Shown piece by piece: positions 1 to 6,056 of a DNA stretch of 11,919 nt. How positions within the stretch are numbered: position 1 is the stretch's first letter; the number at the start of each line of letters is the position of its first letter. Where the stretch lies: assembly GCA_003487955.1 (NCBI GenBank), contig DNNJ01000103.1, forward strand, positions 1 through 11,919, in the 5' to 3' direction. The position numbers were made by a program, and so were the translations under genes. Under the pieces are notes generated by a model. It was not told where the DNA came from. It worked only from the letters and a program-made list of their open reading frames with translations, and made no database searches. Origin of the DNA: Clostridiales bacterium. GTDB taxonomy: Bacteria; Bacillota; Clostridia; Tissierellales; Sedimentibacteraceae.

Positions 1-3
1 AAC

Positions 4-64
4 CGCACAGAATGCCAAATTTGTGCGACGAAAGGAGCAAACAAATTTGATGCATTCCCCTGCG
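4..64. repeat. Long imperfect inverted repeat / hairpin ahead of deoB
   Basis: Arms CGCA (4-7) and TGCG (61-64), GAATGC (10-15) and GCATTC (52-57), and CAAATTTGT (16-24) and ACAAATTTG (41-49) pair in order, giving a 19-bp stem broken by a 2/3-base internal loop and a 2-base bulge (50-51). The 16-base loop (25-40) contains a GAAAGGAG sequence that looks like a ribosome binding site. No T-run follows, so it is not a normal intrinsic terminator. It ends one base before the real AAAGGAG site of deoB. It may be a dispersed palindromic repeat or a leader structure that affects deoB translation; the sequence alone cannot decide. Confidence 0.65.
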
Positions 65-76
65 AAAGGAGAACTA

Positions 77-1258
77 ATGATAAAAAGAGCAGTATTGATA
101 GTATTAGACAGCTTGGGAGCAGGCGAGCTTCCCGATGCTGCCGACTATGGAGATGAAGGCAGCAATACACTGAAGAATATTTACAAGCATGCACAGAATT
201 TTTCATTGCCAAATTTAGAAAGTCTAGGTATTTTAAATATTGACGGATTCGAAGATATAAAAAGCTCAGACTGCTTTACAGGCTCTGTGGCAAAATGCAA
301 TGAAAGCTCAAAAGGTAAGGATACAACAACCGGACACTGGGAAATCAGCGGACTGATTCTCGAAAAACCATTCCCCACCTATCCGAATGGATTTCCTGAG
401 GAGTTGATTTTAGAATTTGAGAAAAAAATCGGTAGAAAGGTAATAGGAAACTATGCTGCTTCAGGTACCGAAATAATCAAAGAACTAGGTAAGGAGCATG
501 TAGAAACAGGAAATATAATAGTTTACACATCTGCTGACAGCGTATTTCAAATAGCTGCCCACGAAGAAGTGATACCCCTCGAAGAACTCTATAATATTTG
601 CAGGACTGCAAGAAGGATGCTCCAAGGCGAGTATGGAGTAGGAAGAGTTATTGCAAGACCTTTTATCGGGGAAGAAGGTAATTTCACAAGAACAGGCAAC
701 AGAAAGGATTTCTCTTTGGAACCTTACAAGGATACTATGCTTGATATTGTAAAAAACAGCGGCAGAGAAGTCTATGCCATCGGGAAAATAGAAGATATTT
801 TTGTCAACAAAGGTATAACAAAATCAAATCATACTAAAAATAATGAAGAAGGAATTGAAGCAATAATTCAAGCTGTAAAAGAAGATTTCGAAGGTTTGAT
901 ATTTGCAAATCTTGTAGATTTTGACATGATTTACGGTCATAGAAACAATGTGCAGGGATATGCTGATGCCCTTATATATTTCGACAGCAAGCTTCCGGAA
1001 ATAATGGCTAATCTTAAAGAAGACGATGTCTTGATTATTACGGCAGACCATGGTTGTGACCCGACAACTTCCAGTACGGATCATTCGAGAGAATATATTC
1101 CTCTCATCTTCTATGGAAAGAGTATTAAGGGAAACAACAATCTCGGCATACTTGACACATTTGCATCCATAGGCAAGACTGTATTGGATATTTTTGATAT
1201 TGAAAACGACATTAAAGGGATAAGCGTTAAAAATCAAATAATTAAATCCGGGAAATAG
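77..1258 (+). CDS. deoB: Phosphopentomutase
   Basis: DeoB is a cytosolic alkaline-phosphatase-superfamily enzyme that interconverts ribose (or deoxyribose) 1-phosphate and 5-phosphate, linking nucleoside breakdown to the pentose phosphate pathway. The 393-residue product has the usual family length. Expected Mn-binding residues are present: Asp11 in VLDS, Asp283 and His288 in the DFDMIYGH segment, Asp324-His325 in ITADHGCDP, and His336 in STDHSRE. Thr85 in KDTTTGHWE matches the phosphothreonine of the B. cereus enzyme. The frame is open further upstream to about position 23, but ATG 77 is chosen because AAAGGAG (65-71) lies five bases before it and the protein then begins with the conserved [12 protein letters not shown]. 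In B. subtilis deoB (drm) also lies close upstream of dacF, which supports the assignment of the next gene. Confidence 0.97.
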   Translation: MIKRAVLIVLDSLGAGELPDAADYGDEGSNTLKNIYKHAQNFSLPNLESLGILNIDGFEDIKSSDCFTGSVAKCNESSKGKDTTTGHWEISGLILEKPFPTYPNGFPEELILEFEKKIGRKVIGNYAASGTEIIKELGKEHVETGNIIVYTSADSVFQIAAHEEVIPLEELYNICRTARRMLQGEYGVGRVIARPFIGEEGNFTRTGNRKDFSLEPYKDTMLDIVKNSGREVYAIGKIEDIFVNKGITKSNHTKNNEEGIEAIIQAVKEDFEGLIFANLVDFDMIYGHRNNVQGYADALIYFDSKLPEIMANLKEDDVLIITADHGCDPTTSSTDHSREYIPLIFYGKSIKGNNNLGILDTFASIGKTVLDIFDIENDIKGISVKNQIIKSGK

Positions 1259-1342
1259 ACTAAATAACAACATTTTCGACAACCAATTTAATGTATGAAT
1301 CAACAAAATATGGTTATTCTACATAAAAAGGAGGTAGATTTT

Positions 1343-2500
1343 ATGAAGAAAAGTTTAACCATATTTTTTATATTTATTTTTGTCTTAAATATGATGGTAG
1401 TTCCCGTATATGGAATTGAGCCTGAGGACATGCAATCCCGTTCTGCAATTTTAATTAATGCGGATGACGGAAAGATTTTGTTTGAAAAAAATGCTAATGA
1501 TAAAATGCAACCTGCAAGCATTACCAAAATAATGCTTATGGTTTTGATTTCCGAAAGAATGGATGATGGTCAAATGACGTTGGACCAGGAAATGACTATA
1601 TCTGAAAATGCTGCAGGTATGGGAGGAAGCCAAATATATCTTGAAGCATATGAAGTACAAACTGTAGAGAATATGCTTAAAGCTATTTCCATGCGCTCAG
1701 CCAACGATGCATCCGTTGCCATGGCTGAATTTATGTACGGCTCCGTAGAAAGCTGTGTTAAAGCAATGAACGAAAGAGCCAAGGAATTAGGGATGAACGA
1801 TACCATATTTTTAAATGTTACAGGTCTTCCTGACCCGGAACACCTGACAACTGCACATGACATAGCTATAATGACACGGGAGCTGCTGAAGTATGATTAT
1901 ATGGATGAATATATGCTTACCTGGATGGATTCCGTATACGTAGGCAAAGAAAAGGATTCAGAGCAAGTATTGGTAAACACAAACAGGCTGATAAACAATT
2001 ATGACGGCTTATTGGCGGGCAAGACAGGTTATACAACTGAAGCAAAATATTGCTTATCGGCAGCAGCAAAAAGAAACGACACTACATTGATTGCCGTAGT
2101 CCTCGGATGTGATAACACTAAAATTCGTTTTAATGAAGTTACAAAACTATTGAATGAAGGATTTGCAAATTATAAAAATATAATTTTCCACGAAGCAGGA
2201 GGCATAATTTCAACAACACCGGTTTATTGCGGAAAAAAAGAAACAATTAACATAGTTTCAAAGGAAAATATCAACTATTTTACAGAAAGTAATTGCAAGG
2301 CTGAAGATTTTAATTTAGAATATGTAATAGATGAAACTCTTAAAGCTCCTTTAACTATAGATACAAAAATAGGAACAGCTATACTATCCAAGGATGGTCG
2401 AGTTTTAGGCGAATTTGAATTATATCCGGAAACAAATATTGAAAAGGAAAATTTATTCAAATTTTTTATAAATAACTTTTTAAAAACTACCATAAGATAA
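1343..2500 (+). CDS. dacF: Secreted D-alanyl-D-alanine carboxypeptidase (S11, DacF-like)
   Basis: This is a low-molecular-weight penicillin-binding protein that removes the terminal D-Ala of peptidoglycan pentapeptides outside the membrane, limiting cross-linking. The 385-residue protein starts with a signal peptide (residues 1-24, ending VPVYG). All three active-site boxes are intact: SITK at 59-62 (nucleophile Ser59, Lys62), SAN at 119-121 and KTG at 227-229. A beta-rich C-terminal domain follows from about residue 285. ATG 1343 is chosen because AAAAGGAGG (1327-1335) precedes it and the signal peptide begins there; an upstream in-frame ATG at 1295 has no such site. The symbol dacF rests on position after deoB and before scpA; in B. 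subtilis dacF precedes spoIIAA, which is not the case here. The stop lies 12 bases before scpA, so the two are probably cotranscribed. Confidence 0.9.
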   Translation: MKKSLTIFFIFIFVLNMMVVPVYGIEPEDMQSRSAILINADDGKILFEKNANDKMQPASITKIMLMVLISERMDDGQMTLDQEMTISENAAGMGGSQIYLEAYEVQTVENMLKAISMRSANDASVAMAEFMYGSVESCVKAMNERAKELGMNDTIFLNVTGLPDPEHLTTAHDIAIMTRELLKYDYMDEYMLTWMDSVYVGKEKDSEQVLVNTNRLINNYDGLLAGKTGYTTEAKYCLSAAAKRNDTTLIAVVLGCDNTKIRFNEVTKLLNEGFANYKNIIFHEAGGIISTTPVYCGKKETINIVSKENINYFTESNCKAEDFNLEYVIDETLKAPLTIDTKIGTAILSKDGRVLGEFELYPETNIEKENLFKFFINNFLKTTIR

Positions 2501-2512
2501 GGAAGGTTGAAA

Positions 2513-3241
2513 ATGAATTATTCCGTAAATATAAACGTTTTTCAGGGACCATTTGAACTGTTGTTTCATCTTATTGAAAAAAAAGAAATCGATATTTATG
2601 ATATACCCATTTCTGAAATAACAGATCAATATTTGGAATACCTTGAAGAAATGATGCAATTCAATATGAATGTTGCAAGCGAATTTATATTTATGGCGGC
2701 GACCTTAATAGAAATAAAATCTCAATTGCTTTTGCCCAAGAAGGAAAAAGAAGAAGACCCGAGGCAGGAATTAGTTGCTAAATTATTGGAATACAAAATG
2801 TTTAAAGATGTTTCGGAAGAATTGAAAAAATATGAGGACGAGAGCAGTTTCTATTTTTCCAAACCTCGGGAGGAAATGGCTTTAACATCTGATACCAATA
2901 CTGAACAGATTTCTTTAAACGAAATAAACGTATATGAACTGTACAATGTATACTTGACTTTGATTAAAAAACAAAATTTTAAAATTGAGCAGGAAGAAAA
3001 ATTCAAATTATACAGAGAAAACTATCGTGTCAAGGACTGTATGGAGGACATTGCAAAAAAAATAAGGAAATATGGGAAAGTTTCATTATTCAATACTTTT
3101 AAAGAAAAAGAAAGCATATCAAAAGAATATATTGTAACATTGTTTTTAGCCATATTGGAACTTTCAAACAATAAAGGAATGAAAATATACCAGGATAATA
3201 TATTCGGAGATATAATTATCACCTCACAGGAGAGAAAATGA
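2513..3241 (+). CDS. scpA: Segregation and condensation protein A
   Basis: ScpA is the kleisin subunit of the bacterial SMC-ScpAB condensin complex, which bridges the SMC ATPase heads and helps compact and separate daughter chromosomes on the nucleoid. The 242-residue product begins with the typical N-terminal signature (NVFQGPFELLFHLIEKKEID, then a DIPISEITDQYLEYLEEM stretch), followed by a charged middle part and a C-terminal winged-helix region that binds the SMC head. A TTG at 2507 is in frame, but the GGAAGG site (2501-2506) touches it, so ATG 2513 with a six-base gap is the better start. The end overlaps scpB by four bases (ATGA), a sign of translational coupling between subunits of one complex. 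Confidence 0.95.
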   Translation: MNYSVNINVFQGPFELLFHLIEKKEIDIYDIPISEITDQYLEYLEEMMQFNMNVASEFIFMAATLIEIKSQLLLPKKEKEEDPRQELVAKLLEYKMFKDVSEELKKYEDESSFYFSKPREEMALTSDTNTEQISLNEINVYELYNVYLTLIKKQNFKIEQEEKFKLYRENYRVKDCMEDIAKKIRKYGKVSLFNTFKEKESISKEYIVTLFLAILELSNNKGMKIYQDNIFGDIIITSQERK

Positions 3242-3777
3242 ATATAAAAAGTGTTTTGGAAAGCTTGATGTTTGCTTGGGGAGAGCCCTTAAGCATAAAT
3301 GAAATATCAAAAATATTGAATATGCCTGCTCACAGCATCACATTTACATTGGATGAAATGATAAGTGAATTCAACGACGATGAAGACAGAGGTCTTATTA
3401 TTCAAAAGTTTGGGGATTCCTATCAGCTGACTACCAAAAAAGATAATTATGAATATATTCAGAATCTCTTGGAAACTACGGTAAATAAAAGTTTATCTAC
3501 TGCAGCAATGGAAACACTGTCCATTATTGCATACAAGCAGCCTGTTACAAAAGTGGAAATAGAAAGAATAAGGGGGGTTAAGTGCTCCCAGGTGGTAAAA
3601 GGGCTTATTGACAAGGGACTGATAAAGGAAGTGGGACGGCTTGATAAGCCCGGCAGACCCGTAATTTTTGCTACAACGGATGAATTTCTGAGACATTTCG
3701 GCTTAAGCTCGATTGGTGAATTACCAAATATCGGAGACATTCAAGATGACAAGGGGACGGGGGAACTGTCATCTTAA
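3238..3777 (+). CDS. scpB: Segregation and condensation protein B (tail encoded by a repeat)
   Basis: ScpB dimerises, binds the ScpA kleisin and completes the SMC-ScpAB complex. The 179-residue protein has two winged-helix domains; the family signature is clear in SIIAYKQPVTKVEIERIRGV and the following DKGLIKEVGRLDKPGRPV part, and in the FLRHFGLSSIGELP segment near the end. AGGAGAG (3228-3234) lies four bases before the ATG, inside scpA. The last ten residues (DDKGTGELSS, residues 170-179) and the TAA stop fall inside a palindromic G-rich repeat (3743-3775), so the native C-terminus appears to have been replaced or extended by repeat sequence just past the conserved core. The conserved domains are complete, so the protein is probably functional. 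Confidence 0.95.
   Translation: MNIKSVLESLMFAWGEPLSINEISKILNMPAHSITFTLDEMISEFNDDEDRGLIIQKFGDSYQLTTKKDNYEYIQNLLETTVNKSLSTAAMETLSIIAYKQPVTKVEIERIRGVKCSQVVKGLIDKGLIKEVGRLDKPGRPVIFATTDEFLRHFGLSSIGELPNIGDIQDDKGTGELSS
3743..3775. repeat. REP-like palindromic repeat, copy A
   Basis: Perfect 9-base arms AAGATGACA (3743-3751) and TGTCATCTT (3767-3775) enclose a 15-base G-rich core (aggggacgggggaac). The same unit recurs at 3791-3817 with a single change over its central 25 bases and, inverted, at 6016-6041. This copy overlaps the 3' end of scpB and supplies its stop codon. Short, palindromic, dispersed intergenic units of this kind resemble REP elements, which in other bacteria are moved by RAYT-type Y1 transposases; none is encoded in this window. 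Confidence 0.8.
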
Positions 3778-3790
3778 TGACAAGGGGACG
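3777..3790. repeat. REP-like repeat, half copy B
   Basis: ATGACAAGGGGACG repeats the first 14 bases of copy A exactly and then stops, running directly into copy C. It lies on the same strand as A and C, which makes a two-and-a-half-unit cluster. The truncation at the centre of the unit looks like the product of slippage, partial duplication or deletion. Confidence 0.75.
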
Positions 3791-3817
3791 TGACAAGGGG
3801 ACGGGGGTACTGTCATC
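3791..3817. repeat. REP-like palindromic repeat, copy C
   Basis: This unit has arms TGACA (3791-3795) and TGTCA (3811-3815) around a G-rich core that differs from copy A by one base (GGTAC in place of GGAAC). It stands alone between half copy B and the leader of the next small ORF. No poly-T follows, so it is not an intrinsic terminator, although as RNA it would fold into a short hairpin. Confidence 0.8.
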
Positions 3818-3867
3818 CAAGGGTATAGCGATATGACTAGGATACAACATAGAGAGACTTTTATATT

Positions 3868-4242
3868 ATGGGAATATTGATAGTTCTTGTGGGGGGACTG
3901 TTATTTTTATATTTAAATATCAAGTGGTTTTTTAAAATAAATATTACTTTTTCTTTTTTGCAAGTTTATTATTCTGTAATTGTTTTTAGGAAAAAACATG
4001 AATATGAAAGAAAAATATATTATTTTTCTACAAAAAAAATAATTGATAGATATAAATCTCCGGAATTAAGAAACAAGTACAAAAACCGGTTAAAGCATTT
4101 TAAGCATATTAAAAAAATATTTAATTTATTTTATATTAAAGATATTTTTTTCTATCCTGAATGCATATTGGAAAAGCAATCACTTGCAGTTGAATTTGTG
4201 GTAGTAAACAGAATACTAAAAAGCTCACTTCTAAACGGATAA
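3868..4242 (+). CDS. Small membrane-anchored protein, possible shortened DUF2953 member
   Basis: I do not recognise this 124-residue protein with certainty. Residues 2-20 form one strong membrane segment (GILIVLVGGLLFLYLNIKW), followed by a very basic, Lys/Tyr/Phe-rich body. The slot between scpB and a gerW-type gene is where many clostridia carry a DUF2953 membrane protein of about 200 residues or more, and the end (ECILEKQSLAVEF, then LLNG) vaguely resembles the part of that family before its conserved GTGDAA stretch, which is missing here. The ribosome binding site is weak (AGAGAG, 3851-3856) and the leader is crowded by repeats. It may be a reduced or decaying gene; a real unrelated small protein is also possible. 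It ends ten bases before a terminator. Confidence 0.5.
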   Translation: MGILIVLVGGLLFLYLNIKWFFKINITFSFLQVYYSVIVFRKKHEYERKIYYFSTKKIIDRYKSPELRNKYKNRLKHFKHIKKIFNLFYIKDIFFYPECILEKQSLAVEFVVVNRILKSSLLNG

Positions 4243-4251
4243 TTGCATAAT

Positions 4252-4290
4252 AAGTATTTTTCCGCCTACGGGCAGGAGGATACTTTTTTT
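4252..4290 (+). terminator. Intrinsic terminator after the scpAB block
   Basis: AAGTAT (4252-4257) pairs with ATACTT (4280-4285), with an inner TCCGCC against GGAGGA region (one mismatch) and a loop around TACGGGCA. An unbroken T-run follows to 4290. It separates the deoB-scpAB block from the sporulation pair downstream. Confidence 0.85.
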
Positions 4291-4321
4291 GTTATAATTC
4301 TTTTCTTTTAGGGCATAATTA
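4291..4321 (+). promoter_or_regulatory. Candidate sporulation-sigma promoter for the gerW-type gene
   Basis: CATAATTA (4314-4321) resembles the -10 of sigma-G (CATnnTA) or sigma-E (CATACAnT) promoters. A GTTAT at 4291-4295 lies 18 bases before it, and TTATAAT (4292-4298) lies 15 bases before it as a partial sigma-E -35. Neither element is a full match. The expected sporulation role of the gene and the terminator immediately upstream make a promoter in this gap necessary. The rest of the gap to 4432 shows no clear sigma-A promoter; TATAAT at 4403-4408 lacks a properly spaced -35. Confidence 0.3.
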
Positions 4322-4432
4322 ATATATCGGAAGAAATTGCCACAAAATTTATGAATAGATAACAAGGTATGGATACTGACAGATTGTAAGGTTTCGCCTC
4401 GTTATAATGATTAAAAAAAGAAAGGGGATAGC

Positions 4433-4813
4433 ATGAGTAAGGACATAGAAAGTATAATCAAAACAACTTTGGACAATATTAATAATTTGACGGAAAATGA
4501 AAAGCTCATAAGCAGTAAAATATTTTATGATAATACCAATTATTTGGCGATATCCAAGCTTAATATGAATTTTATTATAGGAGGCAGCGATATAGACAAA
4601 AAATTCCGAACAGTTGATTTAAAGCCCTTTGCCGGAGCAGCTTATGTCAATCTGCAACTAAATCCGCAAATTCTTATTTATGAAACACCGGATAATGATG
4701 TGAGGACAATAAATATTAACAATGAAACAACTGCAGGTGATATAACATCGTCCATTATGAACATCATGTCATTCATAAAAGATGTAAGGGAGAAAAAGGA
4801 TTGTGATAATTAA
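4433..4813 (+). CDS. GerW/YtfJ-family sporulation protein
   Basis: GerW (YtfJ) in B. subtilis is made in the forespore and is needed for spore germination with certain germinants. This 126-residue protein keeps the family outline: an N-terminal helical part (residues 1-25, SIIKTTLDNINNL), a strand region (AISKLNMNFIIGGSD, 39-53), and the typical segment PFAGAAYVNLQLNPQILIYE (65-84). The run of glycines normally seen at the centre of the family is reduced here (FAGAAY), so it is a diverged member. AAAGGGG (4421-4427) lies five bases before the ATG. The end overlaps the next carboxypeptidase gene by 11 bases, the same pairing seen in other clostridia. I assign the family with good confidence but no symbol because of the divergence. 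Confidence 0.8.
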   Translation: MSKDIESIIKTTLDNINNLTENEKLISSKIFYDNTNYLAISKLNMNFIIGGSDIDKKFRTVDLKPFAGAAYVNLQLNPQILIYETPDNDVRTININNETTAGDITSSIMNIMSFIKDVREKKDCDN

Positions 4814-5852
4814 AAGAATAATTGCTTTGTTAATAGTTATATTTATTTTTTTATGCCAATTTACGCAAATTGAAGCTATGCAAATTGAAGCTATGCCCGA
4901 TATTTCGGCACAGGCATATATAGTGATAGATGCACAGTCGGGAAGAATTCTCAAATCTCATAATGCAGACATAAAACTGCCTATAGCCAGTACAACCAAA
5001 ATAATGACAGCTATTCTTGCAATAGAAACCATCAAAAATTTAAACCAAAAAATAGGGGTACCTCCTGAATGTTCAGGCATAGAAGGCTCCAGCATCTATT
5101 TAAGACCTAACCAAACAGTTTCGGTAATTGATTTGTTATACGGAACAATGCTTCGCTCCGGAAACGATGCAGCATCAACTTTATCTAAATTTGCCGGCAG
5201 AAATGATTCGGAAGGCTTCATATCAATGATGAATAAAAAAGCAAAAGAACTTGGCGCTTTTAATACAAATTTTGAAAATGCCAACGGTCTTCATGATGAT
5301 AATCATTATTCAACAGCATATGATTTAGCATTAATAAGCTCCTATGCCATGAAAAATGATACATTCAAGAAAATTGCGGCTGCTGAAAAATATAAAGCTG
5401 AAAGTATTAACAATATTTTCTACAATAAAAATAAAGTAGTTTATCAGTACAAATATGGTACCGGAATCAAAATAGGCTTTACAAAAGCAGCAGGCAGATG
5501 TTTAGTTGCGTCTGCGGAAAAAGACGGTACTGAAATTATAGCAGTGCTTCTAAATGACAACAATTGGTTTAATGACAGTTATCAAACCTTCGATTGGGCT
5601 TTTGAAAATTATAAATGCTACAGCATTGTTGAAAAAAGGCAGTTTGTTAAATATACTGACGAAAGAAATCCCGTTTTTATTGGAGACAGTTTCAGATGTG
5701 TATTAACGAATAAAGAAATAAAACAGCTCCGTTTTGAAGCATTAATTAAACCGGAGCTTATGTCAAATGATTCCGATACTAAAACATGTGGGCTCTACAA
5801 CATATATTTGGGAAAAATCAAGCTTCATACAGGAACACTAATAACCGAATAA
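4803..5852 (+). CDS. dacB: D-alanyl-D-alanine carboxypeptidase (S11, DacB-like) with altered KTG box
   Basis: This second low-molecular-weight penicillin-binding protein (349 residues) is placed like B. subtilis dacB, which trims spore cortex peptides under mother-cell control. It starts at GTG 4803 with AAGGGAG (4786-4792) ten bases upstream, inside the preceding gene. Residues 1-26 or 1-31 are a signal peptide whose end is duplicated (QIEAM twice, residues 22-31). STTK at 63-66 and SGN at 119-121 are intact, but the third box is Lys223-Ile224-Gly225 (AAA ATA GGC, 5469-5477) instead of KTG. The flanking GIKxGFTKAAGRCLV context is otherwise canonical, so this is a real substitution in the alignment position; it could weaken substrate handling. 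The C-terminal domain (about residues 270-349) is short. A terminator follows after seven bases. The symbol rests on context. Confidence 0.85.
   Translation: MIIKRIIALLIVIFIFLCQFTQIEAMQIEAMPDISAQAYIVIDAQSGRILKSHNADIKLPIASTTKIMTAILAIETIKNLNQKIGVPPECSGIEGSSIYLRPNQTVSVIDLLYGTMLRSGNDAASTLSKFAGRNDSEGFISMMNKKAKELGAFNTNFENANGLHDDNHYSTAYDLALISSYAMKNDTFKKIAAAEKYKAESINNIFYNKNKVVYQYKYGTGIKIGFTKAAGRCLVASAEKDGTEIIAVLLNDNNWFNDSYQTFDWAFENYKCYSIVEKRQFVKYTDERNPVFIGDSFRCVLTNKEIKQLRFEALIKPELMSNDSDTKTCGLYNIYLGKIKLHTGTLITE
4866..4895. repeat. 15-base perfect tandem duplication
   Basis: CAAATTGAAGCTATG occurs twice in a row (4866-4880 and 4881-4895). It keeps the reading frame and duplicates five residues (QIEAM) at the end of the signal peptide of the carboxypeptidase gene, producing two successive possible cleavage points. 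Confidence 0.95.
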
Positions 5853-5859
5853 TTATCTT

Positions 5860-5880
5860 AACCCGCTGCGGCGGGTTTTA
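5860..5880 (+). terminator. Intrinsic terminator after dacB
   Basis: AACCCGC (5860-5866) pairs perfectly with GCGGGTT (5871-5877) around a four-base loop, followed by a short T-rich tail (TTTTATTTG). It starts eight bases after the dacB stop and closes the gerW-dacB unit. Confidence 0.88.
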
Positions 5881-5945
5881 TTTGTCATTGCTATAATTAG
5901 GGTCATAATAAGGGCGCAGTCCTGAATCTCATGTACAGGTATTAA

Positions 5946-5974
5946 TTTACAATTATATATATTTATATTATAAT
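5946..5974 (+). promoter_or_regulatory. Sigma-A type promoter for rluB
   Basis: TTTACA (5946-5951) and a perfect TATAAT (5969-5974) are spaced by exactly 17 bases in very AT-rich DNA. Transcription should begin near 5981, giving a leader of roughly 75 bases that contains a REP-like hairpin (6016-6041). The 200-base gap 5853-6056 otherwise holds only the dacB terminator. Confidence 0.75.
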
Positions 5975-6015
5975 AAGAAAAACAAAGAAATACAGGCGAA
6001 GGAACGGCAGATTTT

Positions 6016-6041
6016 ATGACACTGCCCTCGTCCCCTTGTCA
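6016..6041. repeat. REP-like palindromic repeat, inverted copy D
   Basis: Read on the - strand this matches copy C (3791-3815) in 22 of 25 bases. Arms TGACA (6017-6021) and TGTCA (6037-6041) flank the C-rich core CTGCCCTCGTCCCCT. It sits in the rluB leader and ends four bases before the rluB ribosome binding site (AGGGAG, 6046-6051). Confidence 0.8.
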
Positions 6042-6056
6042 GTTCAGGGAGAAATT

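Noticed and set aside
1..76. Riboswitch ahead of deoB
   Set aside because: Only one long hairpin is visible; I could not match a conserved core of a known riboswitch class, and the start of the leader may lie outside the window.
23..76. Upstream extension of deoB by 18 codons
   Set aside because: It translates the hairpin repeat, shows no similarity to the DeoB N-terminus, and a clear AAAGGAG favours ATG 77.
1259..1342. Promoter for dacF in the gap after deoB
   Set aside because: Only loose sigma-F/G-like fragments can be found (for example GTATG at 1294 and GGTTATTCTA near 1313), with several mismatches; no terminator separates the two genes.
3743..3817. Tandem repeats A, B and C considered as a CRISPR array
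   Set aside because: The units are palindromic, irregularly spaced, one is a half copy, there are no spacers of regular length, and related copies lie elsewhere in inverted orientation.
4359..4405. Possible hairpin ATAACAAGG with CCTCGTTAT before the gerW-type gene
   Set aside because: The arms are short with a mismatch and a 29-base loop; too weak to call a feature.
4830..4866. Lipoprotein signal in the dacB-like protein
   Set aside because: The only cysteine near the signal peptide (Cys18, context IFLCQF) lacks a proper lipobox and lies inside the hydrophobic core.
6036..6056. TTG start for rluB at 6036
   Set aside because: It lies inside the repeat copy with no binding site, whereas ATG 6057 has AGGGAG five bases upstream and gives the normal S4-domain N-terminus.
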